Origin: JBGAKG01 sp044224495
GTDB lineage: Bacteria > Myxococcota_A > Polyangia > Polyangiales > Polyangiaceae
Length of the DNA stretch: 64,000 nt
Direction of reading: 5' to 3'
Assembly: GCA_044224495.1 (NCBI GenBank)
Contig: JBGAKG010000011.1
Location: forward strand, 124,001 to 188,000
The notes under the pieces are model-generated. The model was given only the letters and a program-made list of their open reading frames with translations, ran no database searches and was not told where the DNA came from. Each line of letters opens with the position of its first letter. The stretch's first letter is position 1. Both the position numbers and the translations under genes were made by a program. This document shows, one piece after another, positions 7,854 to 16,061 of the stretch.

Positions 7854-8502
7854 CCGAGCGAGCGGAGCGCACAACGCTTTGCTCTCCGAACTGACGGAGG
7901 ACCAAGTTGCGCAGCTTGAAGCGCGCAACGGTCTCCGTCAGTTCGACCGGATGGTGGGGATGATCGACGAGGCGATCGCCGATCGCACGAAGCAGTTCCG
8001 TTTGGTGCCGGCGATGTTGATGGAACTCAACCGGATCGCCGTGGAGGGGATGATGGAGTCTCCGGGGTCGTACCGCCTCGGTCCGATCTACATCACCGGA
8101 ACGAAGCATGTCCCGCCTCCGTACGAAGAAGTACCCGGCCACGTCGACAGCATGTGCGAGTACGTTCAACAAAATTGGTCGTCCACGCCCGTTCACCTCG
8201 GCGCGTACCTTCTGTGGAGACTGAACTGGATCCACCCGTTTCGAGACGGGAACGGACGCACGTCACGAGCGATCGGGTATCTGGTGCTATGCGCACGCCT
8301 CGGAATGCGACTTCCAGGAACGAAGACGATTCCCGAACGGATCGCCGCGGACAAGACGCCGTACTACGCGGCGCTCGACGCTGCAGACGCCGCTTGGAAG
8401 GATGGGCGCGTGGACGTGTCCGTCATGGAGTCGATGTTGAGCGACCAGCTCGCGGCACAGCTGGTTGAGATTCACCACGCCGCCACGAAGCCGGCGATCT
8501 AG
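7840..8502 (+). CDS. Fic-domain toxin (AMPylase family)
   Basis: This 220-residue protein carries the complete Fic motif HPFRDGNGRTSR at residues 132-143, including the catalytic His132 and the GNGR phosphate-binding loop. Upstream are the flap region (GPIYITGTKHVPPPYEEV) and helices typical of the fold. Fic enzymes usually transfer AMP from ATP to target proteins; the target is unknown. It is expressed with the antitoxin overlapping its start. No secretion signal or BID-type domain is present, so it should act inside the producing cell, as expected of an addiction module stabilising the element or of an abortive-infection device. Confidence 0.9.
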   Translation: MASADRASGAHNALLSELTEDQVAQLEARNGLRQFDRMVGMIDEAIADRTKQFRLVPAMLMELNRIAVEGMMESPGSYRLGPIYITGTKHVPPPYEEVPGHVDSMCEYVQQNWSSTPVHLGAYLLWRLNWIHPFRDGNGRTSRAIGYLVLCARLGMRLPGTKTIPERIAADKTPYYAALDAADAAWKDGRVDVSVMESMLSDQLAAQLVEIHHAATKPAI

Positions 8503-8603
8503 CTCGTCGCCAGGCCGCGCGGGAGCTCGCGCCGCCTGGCGCCACCCAGCCGCGATCGATCGCGTTCTCGCGCGCTCGAGTTCGGGGTGGTCTCCAGGTT
8601 CTG

Positions 8604-8834
8604 CTAGCCTCGCTTGAGCTCGATCTCTCGCCGACCGAAGGTGAAGCCCGGCAGCTTCAGCTTGGAGGGAGACGCGACGGAGACCGGGACGAAGACGGAA
8701 ACATCGTGCTCGCCAGGGCCGGGTTTCAGGGAGGCGTGCTCACTCTCAAATGAGCCACCCGGCCCCGTAGAATGCGCCGCTCTACTCGGCGGCGCTGTCG
8801 TCTGCTTCGTCAGCAGCTTTGCGCTCCTCGACAT
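8604..8834 (-). CDS. Possible small third gene of the XRE-ImmA operon
   Basis: A 76-residue frame starts ATG at 8834 and overlaps the 3' end of the upstream gene by 53 bp. The distal part (HDVSVFVPVSV, KLKLPGFTFGRREIEL) has plausible protein composition and mostly G/C third positions, while the overlapping N-terminal part does not. It may be a genuine small gene, or the remnant of a longer gene fused to this position by deletion. No family is recognised. The Fic gene ends convergently at 8502, leaving about 100 bp without features in between. Confidence 0.3.
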   Translation of the reverse strand: MSRSAKLLTKQTTAPPSRAAHSTGPGGSFESEHASLKPGPGEHDVSVFVPVSVASPSKLKLPGFTFGRREIELKRG

Positions 8835-9267
8835 CGGGGCCGAAGTCGAGGGGGATGGTGATCGGCTCAGCCTGCGGGTTGCGCCGGTTCCAGTGGTCGG
8901 CGTCGTCCGTCACGGCGACTGCGTCACCGACCATCTGCTCGCGACGCATCTGCAACGACTTCCACATCTTCTTCCGCGGCGCGGTGTCGATGTTGACCCA
9001 TAGGGTGAGCTGCTGATCTCCCTGGCGCTGCTTGTACGCGTGGTACACGCGGTACGGTCGCCCGGTGACTTCGTCGTGAGAGGTCTTCTCGCGAGCGGCG
9101 TGCGCAAATTCGCGAGCGAGCAGGTCGCGCGCTGACGGAGGCGTCGGAGCGCGAAAACCTCGCTTCAGCGCGTAATCGGCGACGGCATGCATGTCGATCT
9201 CGGCCTTGCCGGTCTCGCGCTGCCACTCTTCGATGAAGAACTCCATCTTCTGCTGCTTCGATGACAT
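8782..9267 (-). CDS. Partner protein of the XRE-ImmA metallopeptidase
   Basis: The 161-residue protein starts at ATG 9267 behind GAGTGAGG and lies 7 bp after the XRE-ImmA gene, so it belongs to the same transcript. It is charged and soluble, with helical N-terminal segments (SSKQQKMEFFIEEWQRET) and a conserved-looking core (YHAYKQRQGDQQLTLWVNID). No catalytic motif is recognised. The arrangement of an XRE-ImmA protein followed by a downstream partner resembles two-gene addiction modules, in which this would be the toxin or the substrate of the protease; that is inference from order alone. Confidence 0.65.
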   Translation of the reverse strand: MSSKQQKMEFFIEEWQRETGKAEIDMHAVADYALKRGFRAPTPPSARDLLAREFAHAAREKTSHDEVTGRPYRVYHAYKQRQGDQQLTLWVNIDTAPRKKMWKSLQMRREQMVGDAVAVTDDADHWNRRNPQAEPITIPLDFGPDVEERKAADEADDSAAE

Positions 9268-9274
9268 TGCTACC

Positions 9275-10417
9275 TCACTCCGTCGGGGCAACATCGCCCC
9301 ATCCATCAACCATCGCACCACGCGTCACGAGTTTTCGGATCGGGACGAGGTGCGCCCGGAATCGGTCGTACCTGCCGGTTCGTCGCTGCAGCTGGCCAGC
9401 CACCAGCCCCGGATGCACATTCTGCGTGCGTGCGAATCCGATGATGTCCCGCTCGCTGAAATAGGGACCCTTGCGAGCAATGAACCCGTCGAGCGCCTTC
9501 TGGGACACGCAGAAGTCGACGGCCGCGGCGTTGGCTTCGCGCTCCTCGTCGGCGACATCCTGTCCGGTGCCGGCGCGCGCGCCTTCAAGTTCCGCATCAA
9601 ACATCACCTCGGTTCGTCCGTGCCTGCGCAGCACGTGCTCGATTTCGTGACGAAGAACGAACCACAGGTTATCGATCCGATCGAAGCGAAGCGTCATCGC
9701 GATGACCGGTGAGTCATCGTCGAGCCAGAAACACACCCCGTCGATCTTCGCGCTCTTCAACGACTCCACGATGATGAAGCGCACGCCAGCCTCGGACATG
9801 ATGCGCGGAATCTTCCGAACTTCCTCTTCCGACCCGAGCAGCGCCTTCAACGCCGAAAGCGACGCGCGAAGCGTGCGTTCGCTGTACGGCGATGTCGTCA
9901 GCATCTCTTGCGCGATTGCCTTGACCCGATAGAGCCACGCGAGTTGTGGTGCAGACACCTCGCGAGACACGTGCGTCTTCTTCGCAGCGTGCGGAAGGAT
10001 CTCGATCTCCTCCAACGACGAAGCGCCAAAGAATCGCACGAGTTCGGTCTCAACCCGTCGAGTGTCCCGGACGTCGGGCGCGTCGATCCATCCACGCGCA
10101 TTCATCTCCGAAATCGGCAGGCGTCCGAAGAGATGGGCGCGCTGCTCGAGACCGGGGTCGGTTCGTGTGACGATACGCGCCTGAGCGAGATCGAAGTCGG
10201 ACTGCAGCTTCAAGAACGCTTCGGGGGGAACGCCAAACACGTTGCCAAGGAGCAGGGCCGTCGCTCCATCGATGCGGCGGGTATCACTCGCCAACTTGTT
10301 GACGATGGTCTCACCCACGCCGAGCACGACGGCGAGCACGCGATGGGTCCACCCCTTGCTCTCGAGGAGCGCCGAGATGTACTGCCCAGGTGTTCGGTAG
10401 TCGGTGGGCTCGAGCAT
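9275..10417 (-). CDS. HTH (XRE/HigA-type) - ImmA/IrrE zinc metallopeptidase fusion
   Basis: In this 380-residue protein residues ~12-70 form an XRE helix-turn-helix (SALLESKGWTHRVLAVVLG, ETIVNKLASD). Residues ~205-300 are an ImmA/IrrE peptidase with zinc motif H257-E-I-E-H261 and a downstream acidic ligand region (DEEREANAAA). Such fusions bind their own promoter and are thought to be relieved by cleavage of a repressor. A promoter with multiple palindromes lies directly upstream at 10418-10547, consistent with autoregulation. The last residues overlap nothing; the partner gene follows after 7 bp. Possible roles are antitoxin, phage-type lysis-lysogeny switch, or defence regulator. Confidence 0.9.
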   Translation of the reverse strand: MLEPTDYRTPGQYISALLESKGWTHRVLAVVLGVGETIVNKLASDTRRIDGATALLLGNVFGVPPEAFLKLQSDFDLAQARIVTRTDPGLEQRAHLFGRLPISEMNARGWIDAPDVRDTRRVETELVRFFGASSLEEIEILPHAAKKTHVSREVSAPQLAWLYRVKAIAQEMLTTSPYSERTLRASLSALKALLGSEEEVRKIPRIMSEAGVRFIIVESLKSAKIDGVCFWLDDDSPVIAMTLRFDRIDNLWFVLRHEIEHVLRRHGRTEVMFDAELEGARAGTGQDVADEEREANAAAVDFCVSQKALDGFIARKGPYFSERDIIGFARTQNVHPGLVAGQLQRRTGRYDRFRAHLVPIRKLVTRGAMVDGWGDVAPTE

Positions 10418-10806
10418 GGAAATGGGCTGTAAACCGGCCGCCCGTGGGCGTCAACCGCAGTCTGCGCTTTTTCGCAGACTGTGAATACTTGTTCACTGTC
10501 GGCCCAGCGCTGGGCGCGCAGACCCATAGGTGTGCCGGAGCACACCTCGCGTTCTCTTCGCCCACGGCGTGATCCCGAACGACTACGCGGACGTGTTGAA
10601 CGTTGCCGTCGTGCGTTTGCTGCATGCCCAGGTGCTTGGCGCGGCCACGCCCGAACTCCGACGGATGCGTCGAGCGCAGCCTTGGGGCAGCGGCGAACGC
10701 GGAGCTCTACCGTTGCGACACGGTCATCGGAAGGGGCTCGTCTACGGTTCTACCTCGCGACCAACCATTGCTTCGCTGACGTGTTACGACTCGGGCTGGA
10801 CAGCCC
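10418..10806. promoter_or_regulatory. Palindrome-rich control region upstream of XRE-ImmA
   Basis: There is no convincing gene in these 389 bp. For the minus-strand gene, TTGACG (10454-10449) and TACAGC (10431-10426) are 17 bp apart and end 8 bases before the ATG, again predicting a leaderless message. Just upstream are four inverted repeats: CAGTCTGCG with its complement (10458-10481, 6-base spacer), GTGAA...TTCAC (10481-10496), the 14-bp palindrome GCCCAGCGCTGGGC (10502-10515) and AGGTGTGC-CGGA-GCACACCT (10528-10547). I see nothing distinctive from 10548 to 10790. Confidence 0.6.
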
Positions 10807-11262
10807 GTGGACGCGATTCTCAAGAAACTCGTCGATGACGCCGCGGAGGCGGATGGGGTTCCGGTCCTCCTGCTGACGAAGCGCGGAGAGAAGCTGTGGC
10901 TCGTGATGCCAGACGGGCCGAACGCTCATCGCTGGCTCGGCGAAGGACGTAGTCGATGGCCCCAACGCTACGTCAAAGGCAAGCCGTTCGATCGATGGCT
11001 CCTTCCGAAAGCATGGTTCAACGCGATCGCGAGGCGACTCGCGGAGCGATTCGGCGGCTGCTACATCGTGCAGGCGCGGCGGGAGATGGAGAAGTGCGCG
11101 CGCGCCTGCTGGACCGCGCGCGGGATCGACTGTGAGTGCTCGTGCATGGGCGAGCATCACGGAGAGCAAAGCCCGGGAGGACGATGGTACGAGGTGTCCG
11201 AGACCTGCGCGTTCACCTGGGGTGAGCACAAGCTCCACTACAAGTTGCTCACGCCGCGGTAG
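10807..11262 (+). CDS. Hypothetical Cys/His-motif protein
   Basis: The 151-residue protein starts at GTG with no clear ribosome-binding site. Its N-terminal half is rich in Trp/Arg (RSRWPQRYVKGKPFDRWLLP). The C-terminal half contains a Cys cluster, EKCARACWTARGIDCECSC followed by GEHHG, then a strand-like tail ending YKLLTPR. The Cys-x-Cys-x-Cys plus HHG arrangement recalls small metal-binding modules seen in phage and plasmid hypotheticals. The family is not named and the function is unknown. It is separate from the divergent XRE-ImmA operon. Confidence 0.6.
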   Translation: MDAILKKLVDDAAEADGVPVLLLTKRGEKLWLVMPDGPNAHRWLGEGRSRWPQRYVKGKPFDRWLLPKAWFNAIARRLAERFGGCYIVQARREMEKCARACWTARGIDCECSCMGEHHGEQSPGGRWYEVSETCAFTWGEHKLHYKLLTPR

Positions 11263-11537
11263 GTTCGGCGAACGGACCGGTCGACGGGTTCGATCGGCGA
11301 GCCCTTCGAGCTCAGCGACGACGTCGACGTGCTCGGCCTTCACCGCGACCGCGACGACCGCAGCCACCACGCCGAGCTCGGCTCCACCACCGATGACAGT
11401 CCTGACCGTGCCCTACATTGGACGGGAGGGATGCGCCTCGCATTCTTCTACGAGCGTCGTAGATGATGAACGGTGGCATGCCGCCCGTCGTCCCGCACCA
11501 CTCGTTGCGGACTTTCGATGGATCCTACACTTCAACC

Positions 11538-12518
11538 ATGACACCGCCGCGCCGCCTCACTCGCCGACACCACTACGTTGCGCGCTTCTACCTCAGCGAG
11601 TGGACGCGCCCACAGGTCAAGGGCCCGCGCGCGCTCATCGAGTACTCGCGCCGCGCTGACCGACTCCGCGAGGCCCCCACGGTGCCAAAAGCGACAGGGT
11701 ATGGCTGGGACCTCTACACGGTGCCGCGAGACCTCGCCGGCGATCCTGAGCTGACCGACGAGATCGAGACCGAGTTCTTCCAGAAGATCGACAACGACGC
11801 TGCGCGCGCGCACCGCGTCTTGCTCGAAGCGGATCTCTCGATCCCGCTCGATGTCGCTTCCGAAGTCCGGTTCGCTTGGGCTCGCTTCATGTCAGCAACG
11901 ATCGAGCGCGGGGCCCGTCTTCTCCGCGAGCGGGACGAGAAGGCGAAGGAGCTTCTCGCGGAGCAGCTCGTGGAATTCCGTTCAAGGCCCCTGAACGAGC
12001 GCGCACGCGCCGTCGTCGATGGGCTGGACCAGTCCGCAGTGTCCAAGCTCGTCGTGCGCAGGAACATGCTCACCGAGATCGACGATCGCGCCTTCCTCGA
12101 ATACCTCGTGCAAGGCTCCTGGCTGATCCTGCCTGCCCCTCCGGGCGCGGAGTTCATCACGAGCGACGAGCCGATCGTCGTCAACGCGAACCAGAAGCCG
12201 GATCGCCCCATCCGATTGCTCTCGATGGCTCTCGACCCCTCCCGCTTGCTCGTCATTGTCGCGACGGCGAAGGACGAGGAGGAGCGGCGCGAGTGGGCGG
12301 AGCTCGTGGGCCTGCTCCCACTGACTCACGGAATCACGCTCGCCACCGGACCGAGTCGGTACCTCTACGCCGCCAGCCCGATCACGAACGGCCTCGCGTG
12401 GGGCCCCGTCACCGTCAACCTTCGGCGCGTGCTCGAGGAGCAGTTCGTTGCCCGCACGCTCACGGCGAATGACGAAGGGGATGGCCTTGTCGAACTCGAG
12501 CAGGCCCCGGAAGGGTGA
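11538..12518 (+). CDS. DUF4238-family protein
   Basis: The 326-residue protein starts at ATG 11538, chosen because the N-terminal signature RRHHYVARFYLSEW then sits at residues 9-22, as in DUF4238 proteins (HHY-x-P/A-x-FYL). The middle is helical with basic and acidic stretches. A later segment (AEFITSDEPIVV, VNANQKPDR) also matches the family, where a conserved S-D-x-P occurs. Its biochemical role is unknown. Family members are scattered in mobile and defence-rich regions, which is consistent with accessory cargo here. It ends 40 bp from the convergent DUF559 gene. Confidence 0.75.
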   Translation: MTPPRRLTRRHHYVARFYLSEWTRPQVKGPRALIEYSRRADRLREAPTVPKATGYGWDLYTVPRDLAGDPELTDEIETEFFQKIDNDAARAHRVLLEADLSIPLDVASEVRFAWARFMSATIERGARLLRERDEKAKELLAEQLVEFRSRPLNERARAVVDGLDQSAVSKLVVRRNMLTEIDDRAFLEYLVQGSWLILPAPPGAEFITSDEPIVVNANQKPDRPIRLLSMALDPSRLLVIVATAKDEEERREWAELVGLLPLTHGITLATGPSRYLYAASPITNGLAWGPVTVNLRRVLEEQFVARTLTANDEGDGLVELEQAPEG

Positions 12519-12558
12519 CATTCCGACCGCCGACAGCTCGCCGCGGAAGAAACCTGGG

Positions 12559-13032
12559 TCACCGGTCGAAGGCGAACGGAAGCTGTTCGCTCGGCCGTCT
12601 TCCAGGGAGAGGCACCAACCCGCCGCGAGCGAATGCGTAGGCCTCCACCGCGCAAGCCAACGCATCGCGCCTCACCTCCCGAGCGGCGAACCGAACGACG
12701 CGCCACCCACGCGCAACGATGAACCGATCGCGCCGCTTGTCGCGCTCGGCGAGTGCGGGAGTGGCGTCGTGGAATGCGTAGCCATCGAGCTCGACGACGA
12801 CCCGCAACGGCATGAAGACGAAGTCGACGCGGTACGGGCCGATCGTGTGCTGCTGGAGCAACTCGACCCCGAGAGCGTCCACCCATCGACCTCCGCGAGG
12901 CGCAAAGGTGAACCGATCGGGCGAGGCGAGCAACGCGAGCGCAAAACGCACTTCGACCGGGGAGCCGCAGCGCGCGAGGGAGGCGTGGAGGGCGAGGTAG
13001 TGCTCCACATGGGAAGGGTGCGGATCCTCCAA
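12559..13032 (-). CDS. DUF559 / Vsr-like PD-(D/E)xK nuclease
   Basis: The 157-residue protein starts at TTG 13032 with GGAAGG close upstream; a GTG eight codons later is an alternative. The core RVDFVFMPLRVVVELDGYAFH carries D70, E81 and D83 of the DUF559 endonuclease-like fold, followed by the usual ERDKRRDRFIVARGWRVVRF. This fold is related to the Vsr mismatch endonuclease; activity of DUF559 members is mostly uncharacterised. It is the last gene of the leftward operon, 57 bp after the sigma-factor gene, and may act in element DNA metabolism or attack on competitor DNA. Confidence 0.85.
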   Translation of the reverse strand: MEDPHPSHVEHYLALHASLARCGSPVEVRFALALLASPDRFTFAPRGGRWVDALGVELLQQHTIGPYRVDFVFMPLRVVVELDGYAFHDATPALAERDKRRDRFIVARGWRVVRFAAREVRRDALACAVEAYAFARGGLVPLPGRRPSEQLPFAFDR

Positions 13033-13089
13033 TCCTTCCGCCAGTTAAACGGACGTGCAGGAGCTGAAACCACGCGCAGTGTCGACAGG

Positions 13090-13641
13090 TTATGCGACGA
13101 CTCCGGCCAGTCGCTTTCGGAGTCGATCCAAGGCCCGGTCCGCGCGCGCCCGCATGGCCTCGCGTCCGATTCCACTCGCTGCGCCGACGCTCGCGCAGGA
13201 CGCATCCGGTGCGTAGTAGAGCCGCTCGAGAACGTCGCGGTCGACCGGCGGGAGCGCGCGGAGAGCCGCGCGCACCCTCGCGGCTTCCTGCGATTGCTCC
13301 GCCAGCGCCAAAGGCGAGGGCTCGACGCTCGCCAACTCGAGCGCATCCCCCGAACCAACGTCGACAGGGACATCGACCGACGGCATCGAGCGCGAAGGGG
13401 TCGCCACGATCGAGCGGAAGCGACGACTGTGCCGCCAGACCGCCGCGCGCGCGTAGTAGAACGCGAGAGGCGCGAACGGCGCCTCTCCGTCCCAACGCTG
13501 CGCGGCACGAAGCAGGCCAAGCGCCGCAACTTGCACGAGATCGTCGACGTCCACGCCCCCACGGCCGGCGCGACGACCAACGAAGAACGCGATCCCGATG
13601 TTCTCGCGGACCAGCCGATTCACATCCGCAGGAGACCGCAC
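13090..13641 (-). CDS. Sigma-70-family RNA polymerase sigma factor
   Basis: The protein has 183 residues. Region 2 is clear at residues ~10-75 (DDLVQVAALGLLRAAQRWD, then FAPLAFYYARAAVWRH), and region 4 lies at ~130-178 (LPPVDRDVLERLYY, then an HTH ending ADRALDRLRKRL). Regions 1 and 3 are short or missing, so it is a compact alternative sigma factor. It starts 7 bp after the repeat-protein gene in the leftward operon. A sigma factor on an integrative element suggests a private promoter class for this or a partner element, as in some phages. No anti-sigma factor is recognised next to it. Confidence 0.88.
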   Translation of the reverse strand: MRSPADVNRLVRENIGIAFFVGRRAGRGGVDVDDLVQVAALGLLRAAQRWDGEAPFAPLAFYYARAAVWRHSRRFRSIVATPSRSMPSVDVPVDVGSGDALELASVEPSPLALAEQSQEAARVRAALRALPPVDRDVLERLYYAPDASCASVGAASGIGREAMRARADRALDRLRKRLAGVVA

Positions 13642-13648
13642 GATCGCA

Positions 13649-14167
13649 CTACCCCCGACGCGCGAGGCGCGCCCGCATCTCGCTAGGCGTGAGCGACGGA
13701 AAGGTCAGACGCCCGGCCCACACGCGCGGCTGGTCGTCGCGCCCGCCCACCCCCATCGCCCGATTCACAGCGGCAAGCTCCTTGCCCTGCAGCCCGCGCG
13801 GACGGGGACCGAGCTCTTCCTCCAACATCGACAAGAGCGGACCCGCCGGGATGATGTTGAACGCCGACACGAACGCGCCGAGCGCTTCGGGATCCTGGTG
13901 CAGGTGTTGCTTCAGCTGGGCGAGCCACTCTTTCGTTCCCGTCGACGCCATCACCTTTCCCTTTTTCACCCCCATCGCCCGATTCACATCGGCGAGCTCC
14001 TTGCCCTGCAGCCCGCGCGGACGGGGACCGAGCTCGCTCTCGAGCGCGGCCATCAGCGCGCCGGCCGGGAGTCGGAACATTGAGGCGAACGCGCCGAGCG
14101 CGTCGGGATCTTGGTGCAGGCGTTGCTTCAGCTGGGCGAGCCACTCTTTCGTTTCCGTCGACACCAT
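13649..14167 (-). CDS. Tandem-duplicated repeat protein with TPSEMR tail
   Basis: This 172-residue protein consists of two ~65-residue copies (residues 3-67 and 75-140). Each begins ST-x-TKEWLAQLKQ and runs through HQDP(D/E)ALGAF to ELGPRPRGLQGKEL and NRAMGV, separated by KKGKVMA. The duplication is also obvious in the DNA. The tail (141-172) ends LTFPSLTPSEMRARLARRG, nearly the same as the tail of the 17456-17887 protein. No family is recognised. The start ATG 14167 is placed by the GGGGAA ribosome-binding site; a GTG one codon earlier is possible. A structural or adaptor role is more likely than an enzyme. Confidence 0.75.
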   Translation of the reverse strand: MVSTETKEWLAQLKQRLHQDPDALGAFASMFRLPAGALMAALESELGPRPRGLQGKELADVNRAMGVKKGKVMASTGTKEWLAQLKQHLHQDPEALGAFVSAFNIIPAGPLLSMLEEELGPRPRGLQGKELAAVNRAMGVGGRDDQPRVWAGRLTFPSLTPSEMRARLARRG

Positions 14168-14207
14168 CACGGTTCCCCTTTCGCTCCACACGACGCGGTT
14201 GCGCCGG

Positions 14208-14957
14208 TTACCTTTTCGATTTCGAAGGTGCCGCGTGCATTCTCTCGGCACCCCTCGGTGTTTCAGCCTCCATACCTGTTGGAGGGGAGGTAACCGAGGC
14301 AACCGGGCGAGCGGCGTTCCGGTTGCAGCGCATCGCGCACGAGCGGCACCGCCAGTGCGATATCTGGGATCGGGTGTACCCCCGAGGGCATGCGCGACGA
14401 GCCCCGCAGTTACACGCGAGCAAGTCGGGACGACGCGGTCGATGCTTCGCACAGCACCACGCGCCGACATTGCCAGCCCGGCGCGCCGCCGCGGCGCCGC
14501 TCTTGGACTCGACGGCGGCGCACCCCGCCACCACGCAGGAACGCCGAGCTCGACGCGTCCGGTCGCGCAGACACGAACGACAAAGCCCGGACCGACTGAC
14601 TCGCTTGCCACGCCGAGCCAAGGGCCGCTGGCAGGTCGCGCACGGGATGACCGGGAGCTTCGAGCGAGGAGCGACGGGAACGCCGCCGCCCACCACTGGA
14701 ACGAGAAGCGGCGCGAGGAACGTGATCGCGTCCGTCACGAAAGCGTTCTCACGATGCGGCCGCAACAGCTCGACCGCATGCTCGGCCGACGACTTCAGCT
14801 CCGCTTGAATGTCATCGAGGTCTTGGATGGCCCGCTCGACGATGACGATCCGACGATGGTCTGCCTCGGTGACAGCGGAAAGGCGGAGCTCTCGGATCGC
14901 GGTTGCGGCGCGGAGGATCCGGGTCGTCCGCGCTTCGCCAATGGATCGCGTCCTCAC
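14208..14957 (-). CDS. Zinc-finger-rich protein
   Basis: The 249-residue protein's GTG start overlaps the stop of the upstream gene (GTGA). The N-terminal ~90 residues are helical; the C-terminal part holds several probable zinc ligand groups: CATCQRPL...GLCRSCLRDR, then CVVAGC...WCCAKH, then CNCGARRACP and WRCRSCAMRC. Basic residues surround the fingers, suggesting nucleic-acid binding. The final ~30 residues are Ser/Pro-rich. Translation coupled to the winged-HTH gene before it suggests that both act in replication or transcription of the element. Confidence 0.7.
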   Translation of the reverse strand: MRTRSIGEARTTRILRAATAIRELRLSAVTEADHRRIVIVERAIQDLDDIQAELKSSAEHAVELLRPHRENAFVTDAITFLAPLLVPVVGGGVPVAPRSKLPVIPCATCQRPLARRGKRVSRSGLCRSCLRDRTRRARRSCVVAGCAAVESKSGAAAARRAGNVGAWCCAKHRPRRPDLLACNCGARRACPRGYTRSQISHWRCRSCAMRCNRNAARPVASVTSPPTGMEAETPRGAERMHAAPSKSKR

Positions 14958-16006
14958 TTCAGACTCAATGCAGCAAGGATCTCGTCACCCGATTCCGTTT
15001 CGAGCGCGTTGGCCGCGCGCGCGTCGACGCCGTCCTTCAGCCCCTGGCGCACCACCCCGGGCCGCCGCTTCGCCGTGACGATGCGAGGCTCGTTCAACCA
15101 GTCGCCGAACGCGCGGGGTTTCAGCCCAGTGAAGCGGCCGGTCTCGATCGCAACCGCCGCGAACTCGGCTGCCTTCGTACGGACCCACGCGACGAGCTCG
15201 AGCGCCGTGCCCTTCGGTGCGTGAGCGTTCACCACGGCCGAAAGGTCGCGATAGGCGAAGACATCGAGCACGTAGGGACCATTCGTGACGCTGGTGATCC
15301 CCTCGACGAACGCCGCCCGGATTTCCTCGAACACCGCGCCGCCCGTGTTCACGCGCCGGGCGGGCGCGCTCTGGCTCGGCGCCTCCAACGGCATCCGAAC
15401 GGAGGACTGGGGGGCCGCCACCGAAGGTTCGGCACGATCGCGGCGGGAGTCGCCCGCGGGCGCGCGCGCGTCCCCCTTGGTCTCTCCCCTGATCTCTTCC
15501 TTGGTCTCTTCGGGTTCAGCGGCTGCAGGGCGGACCCGCAGCGGCTGCAGGGCGAAGACACCGCCCGCTGCACCCTCACGCGCTGCACCCTCACGCGCTG
15601 CACCCTCACGCGCTGCACCCTCACGCCCCGCGCTCGGACGCCGCAGCATGAGAGCGCGACGCTGCTTCCGAGCGGCGAGGCTCTCTTGCGCCATCTGCTC
15701 GAGCTTCACGTCGTCAAATCGGTAGAGATGGGAGGTCTGAGGACGTGCAACGCGGCTCACCACGCCGAGCTTCACGAGGTGTGCGCTCGCGGCGCGCACC
15801 GTGTTCTCGCTCAGACACGTCTCGTCGGCGATCGTGTCGACGCCGGGCCAGCAAACGCCGTCGTCGTCGGCGTGCATGGCCAGGATCAGAAGCACCGCCT
15901 TCTGCGGGCCCGACAGCGACGCGCCGCCGACAGCGCGCGCGCGACGGAGACGCGTAACGATGGGACTCTCTTCCTGGGAATCCTTGGTTTCGGGTGCTAG
16001 CTTCAC
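14954..16006 (-). CDS. Winged-HTH replication-initiation-like protein
   Basis: The 350-residue protein starts at GTG 16006 behind GGAG. Residues ~30-95 form a phage-type helix-turn-helix (QKAVLLILAMHADDDG, ETCLSENTVRAASAHLVKLG), the module used by DnaD/RepA-like initiators and some repressors. A disordered charged linker contains four copies of a five-residue unit (REGAA) encoded by a 15-bp tandem repeat. The C-terminal domain (~225-345) is helical with FGDWLNEPR. Inference: replication initiator or operon activator of the element. The stop overlaps the zinc-finger gene. Confidence 0.72.
   Translation of the reverse strand: MKLAPETKDSQEESPIVTRLRRARAVGGASLSGPQKAVLLILAMHADDDGVCWPGVDTIADETCLSENTVRAASAHLVKLGVVSRVARPQTSHLYRFDDVKLEQMAQESLAARKQRRALMLRRPSAGREGAAREGAAREGAAREGAAGGVFALQPLRVRPAAAEPEETKEEIRGETKGDARAPAGDSRRDRAEPSVAAPQSSVRMPLEAPSQSAPARRVNTGGAVFEEIRAAFVEGITSVTNGPYVLDVFAYRDLSAVVNAHAPKGTALELVAWVRTKAAEFAAVAIETGRFTGLKPRAFGDWLNEPRIVTAKRRPGVVRQGLKDGVDARAANALETESGDEILAALSLK
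15566..15625. repeat. 15-bp tandem repeat, four copies
   Basis: The unit CGCTGCACCCTCACG is repeated four times without mismatch inside the linker of the 14954-16006 gene. Because the unit is a multiple of 3, changes in copy number would lengthen or shorten the linker without shifting the frame. Confidence 0.95.
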
Positions 16007-16061
16007 TCGGGTCTCCTTCGAACGCCGCGCCTTCCTCGACCAAGTGGGGCGCGGCGTTCGT

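Noticed and set aside
10481..10876. Plus-strand open frames upstream of the 10807 gene
   Set aside because: Composition is not protein-like, and the stretch holds palindromes and a promoter instead.
15566..15625. CRISPR array
   Set aside because: The units are contiguous 15-bp tandem repeats inside a gene, with no spacers and no cas gene in the window.
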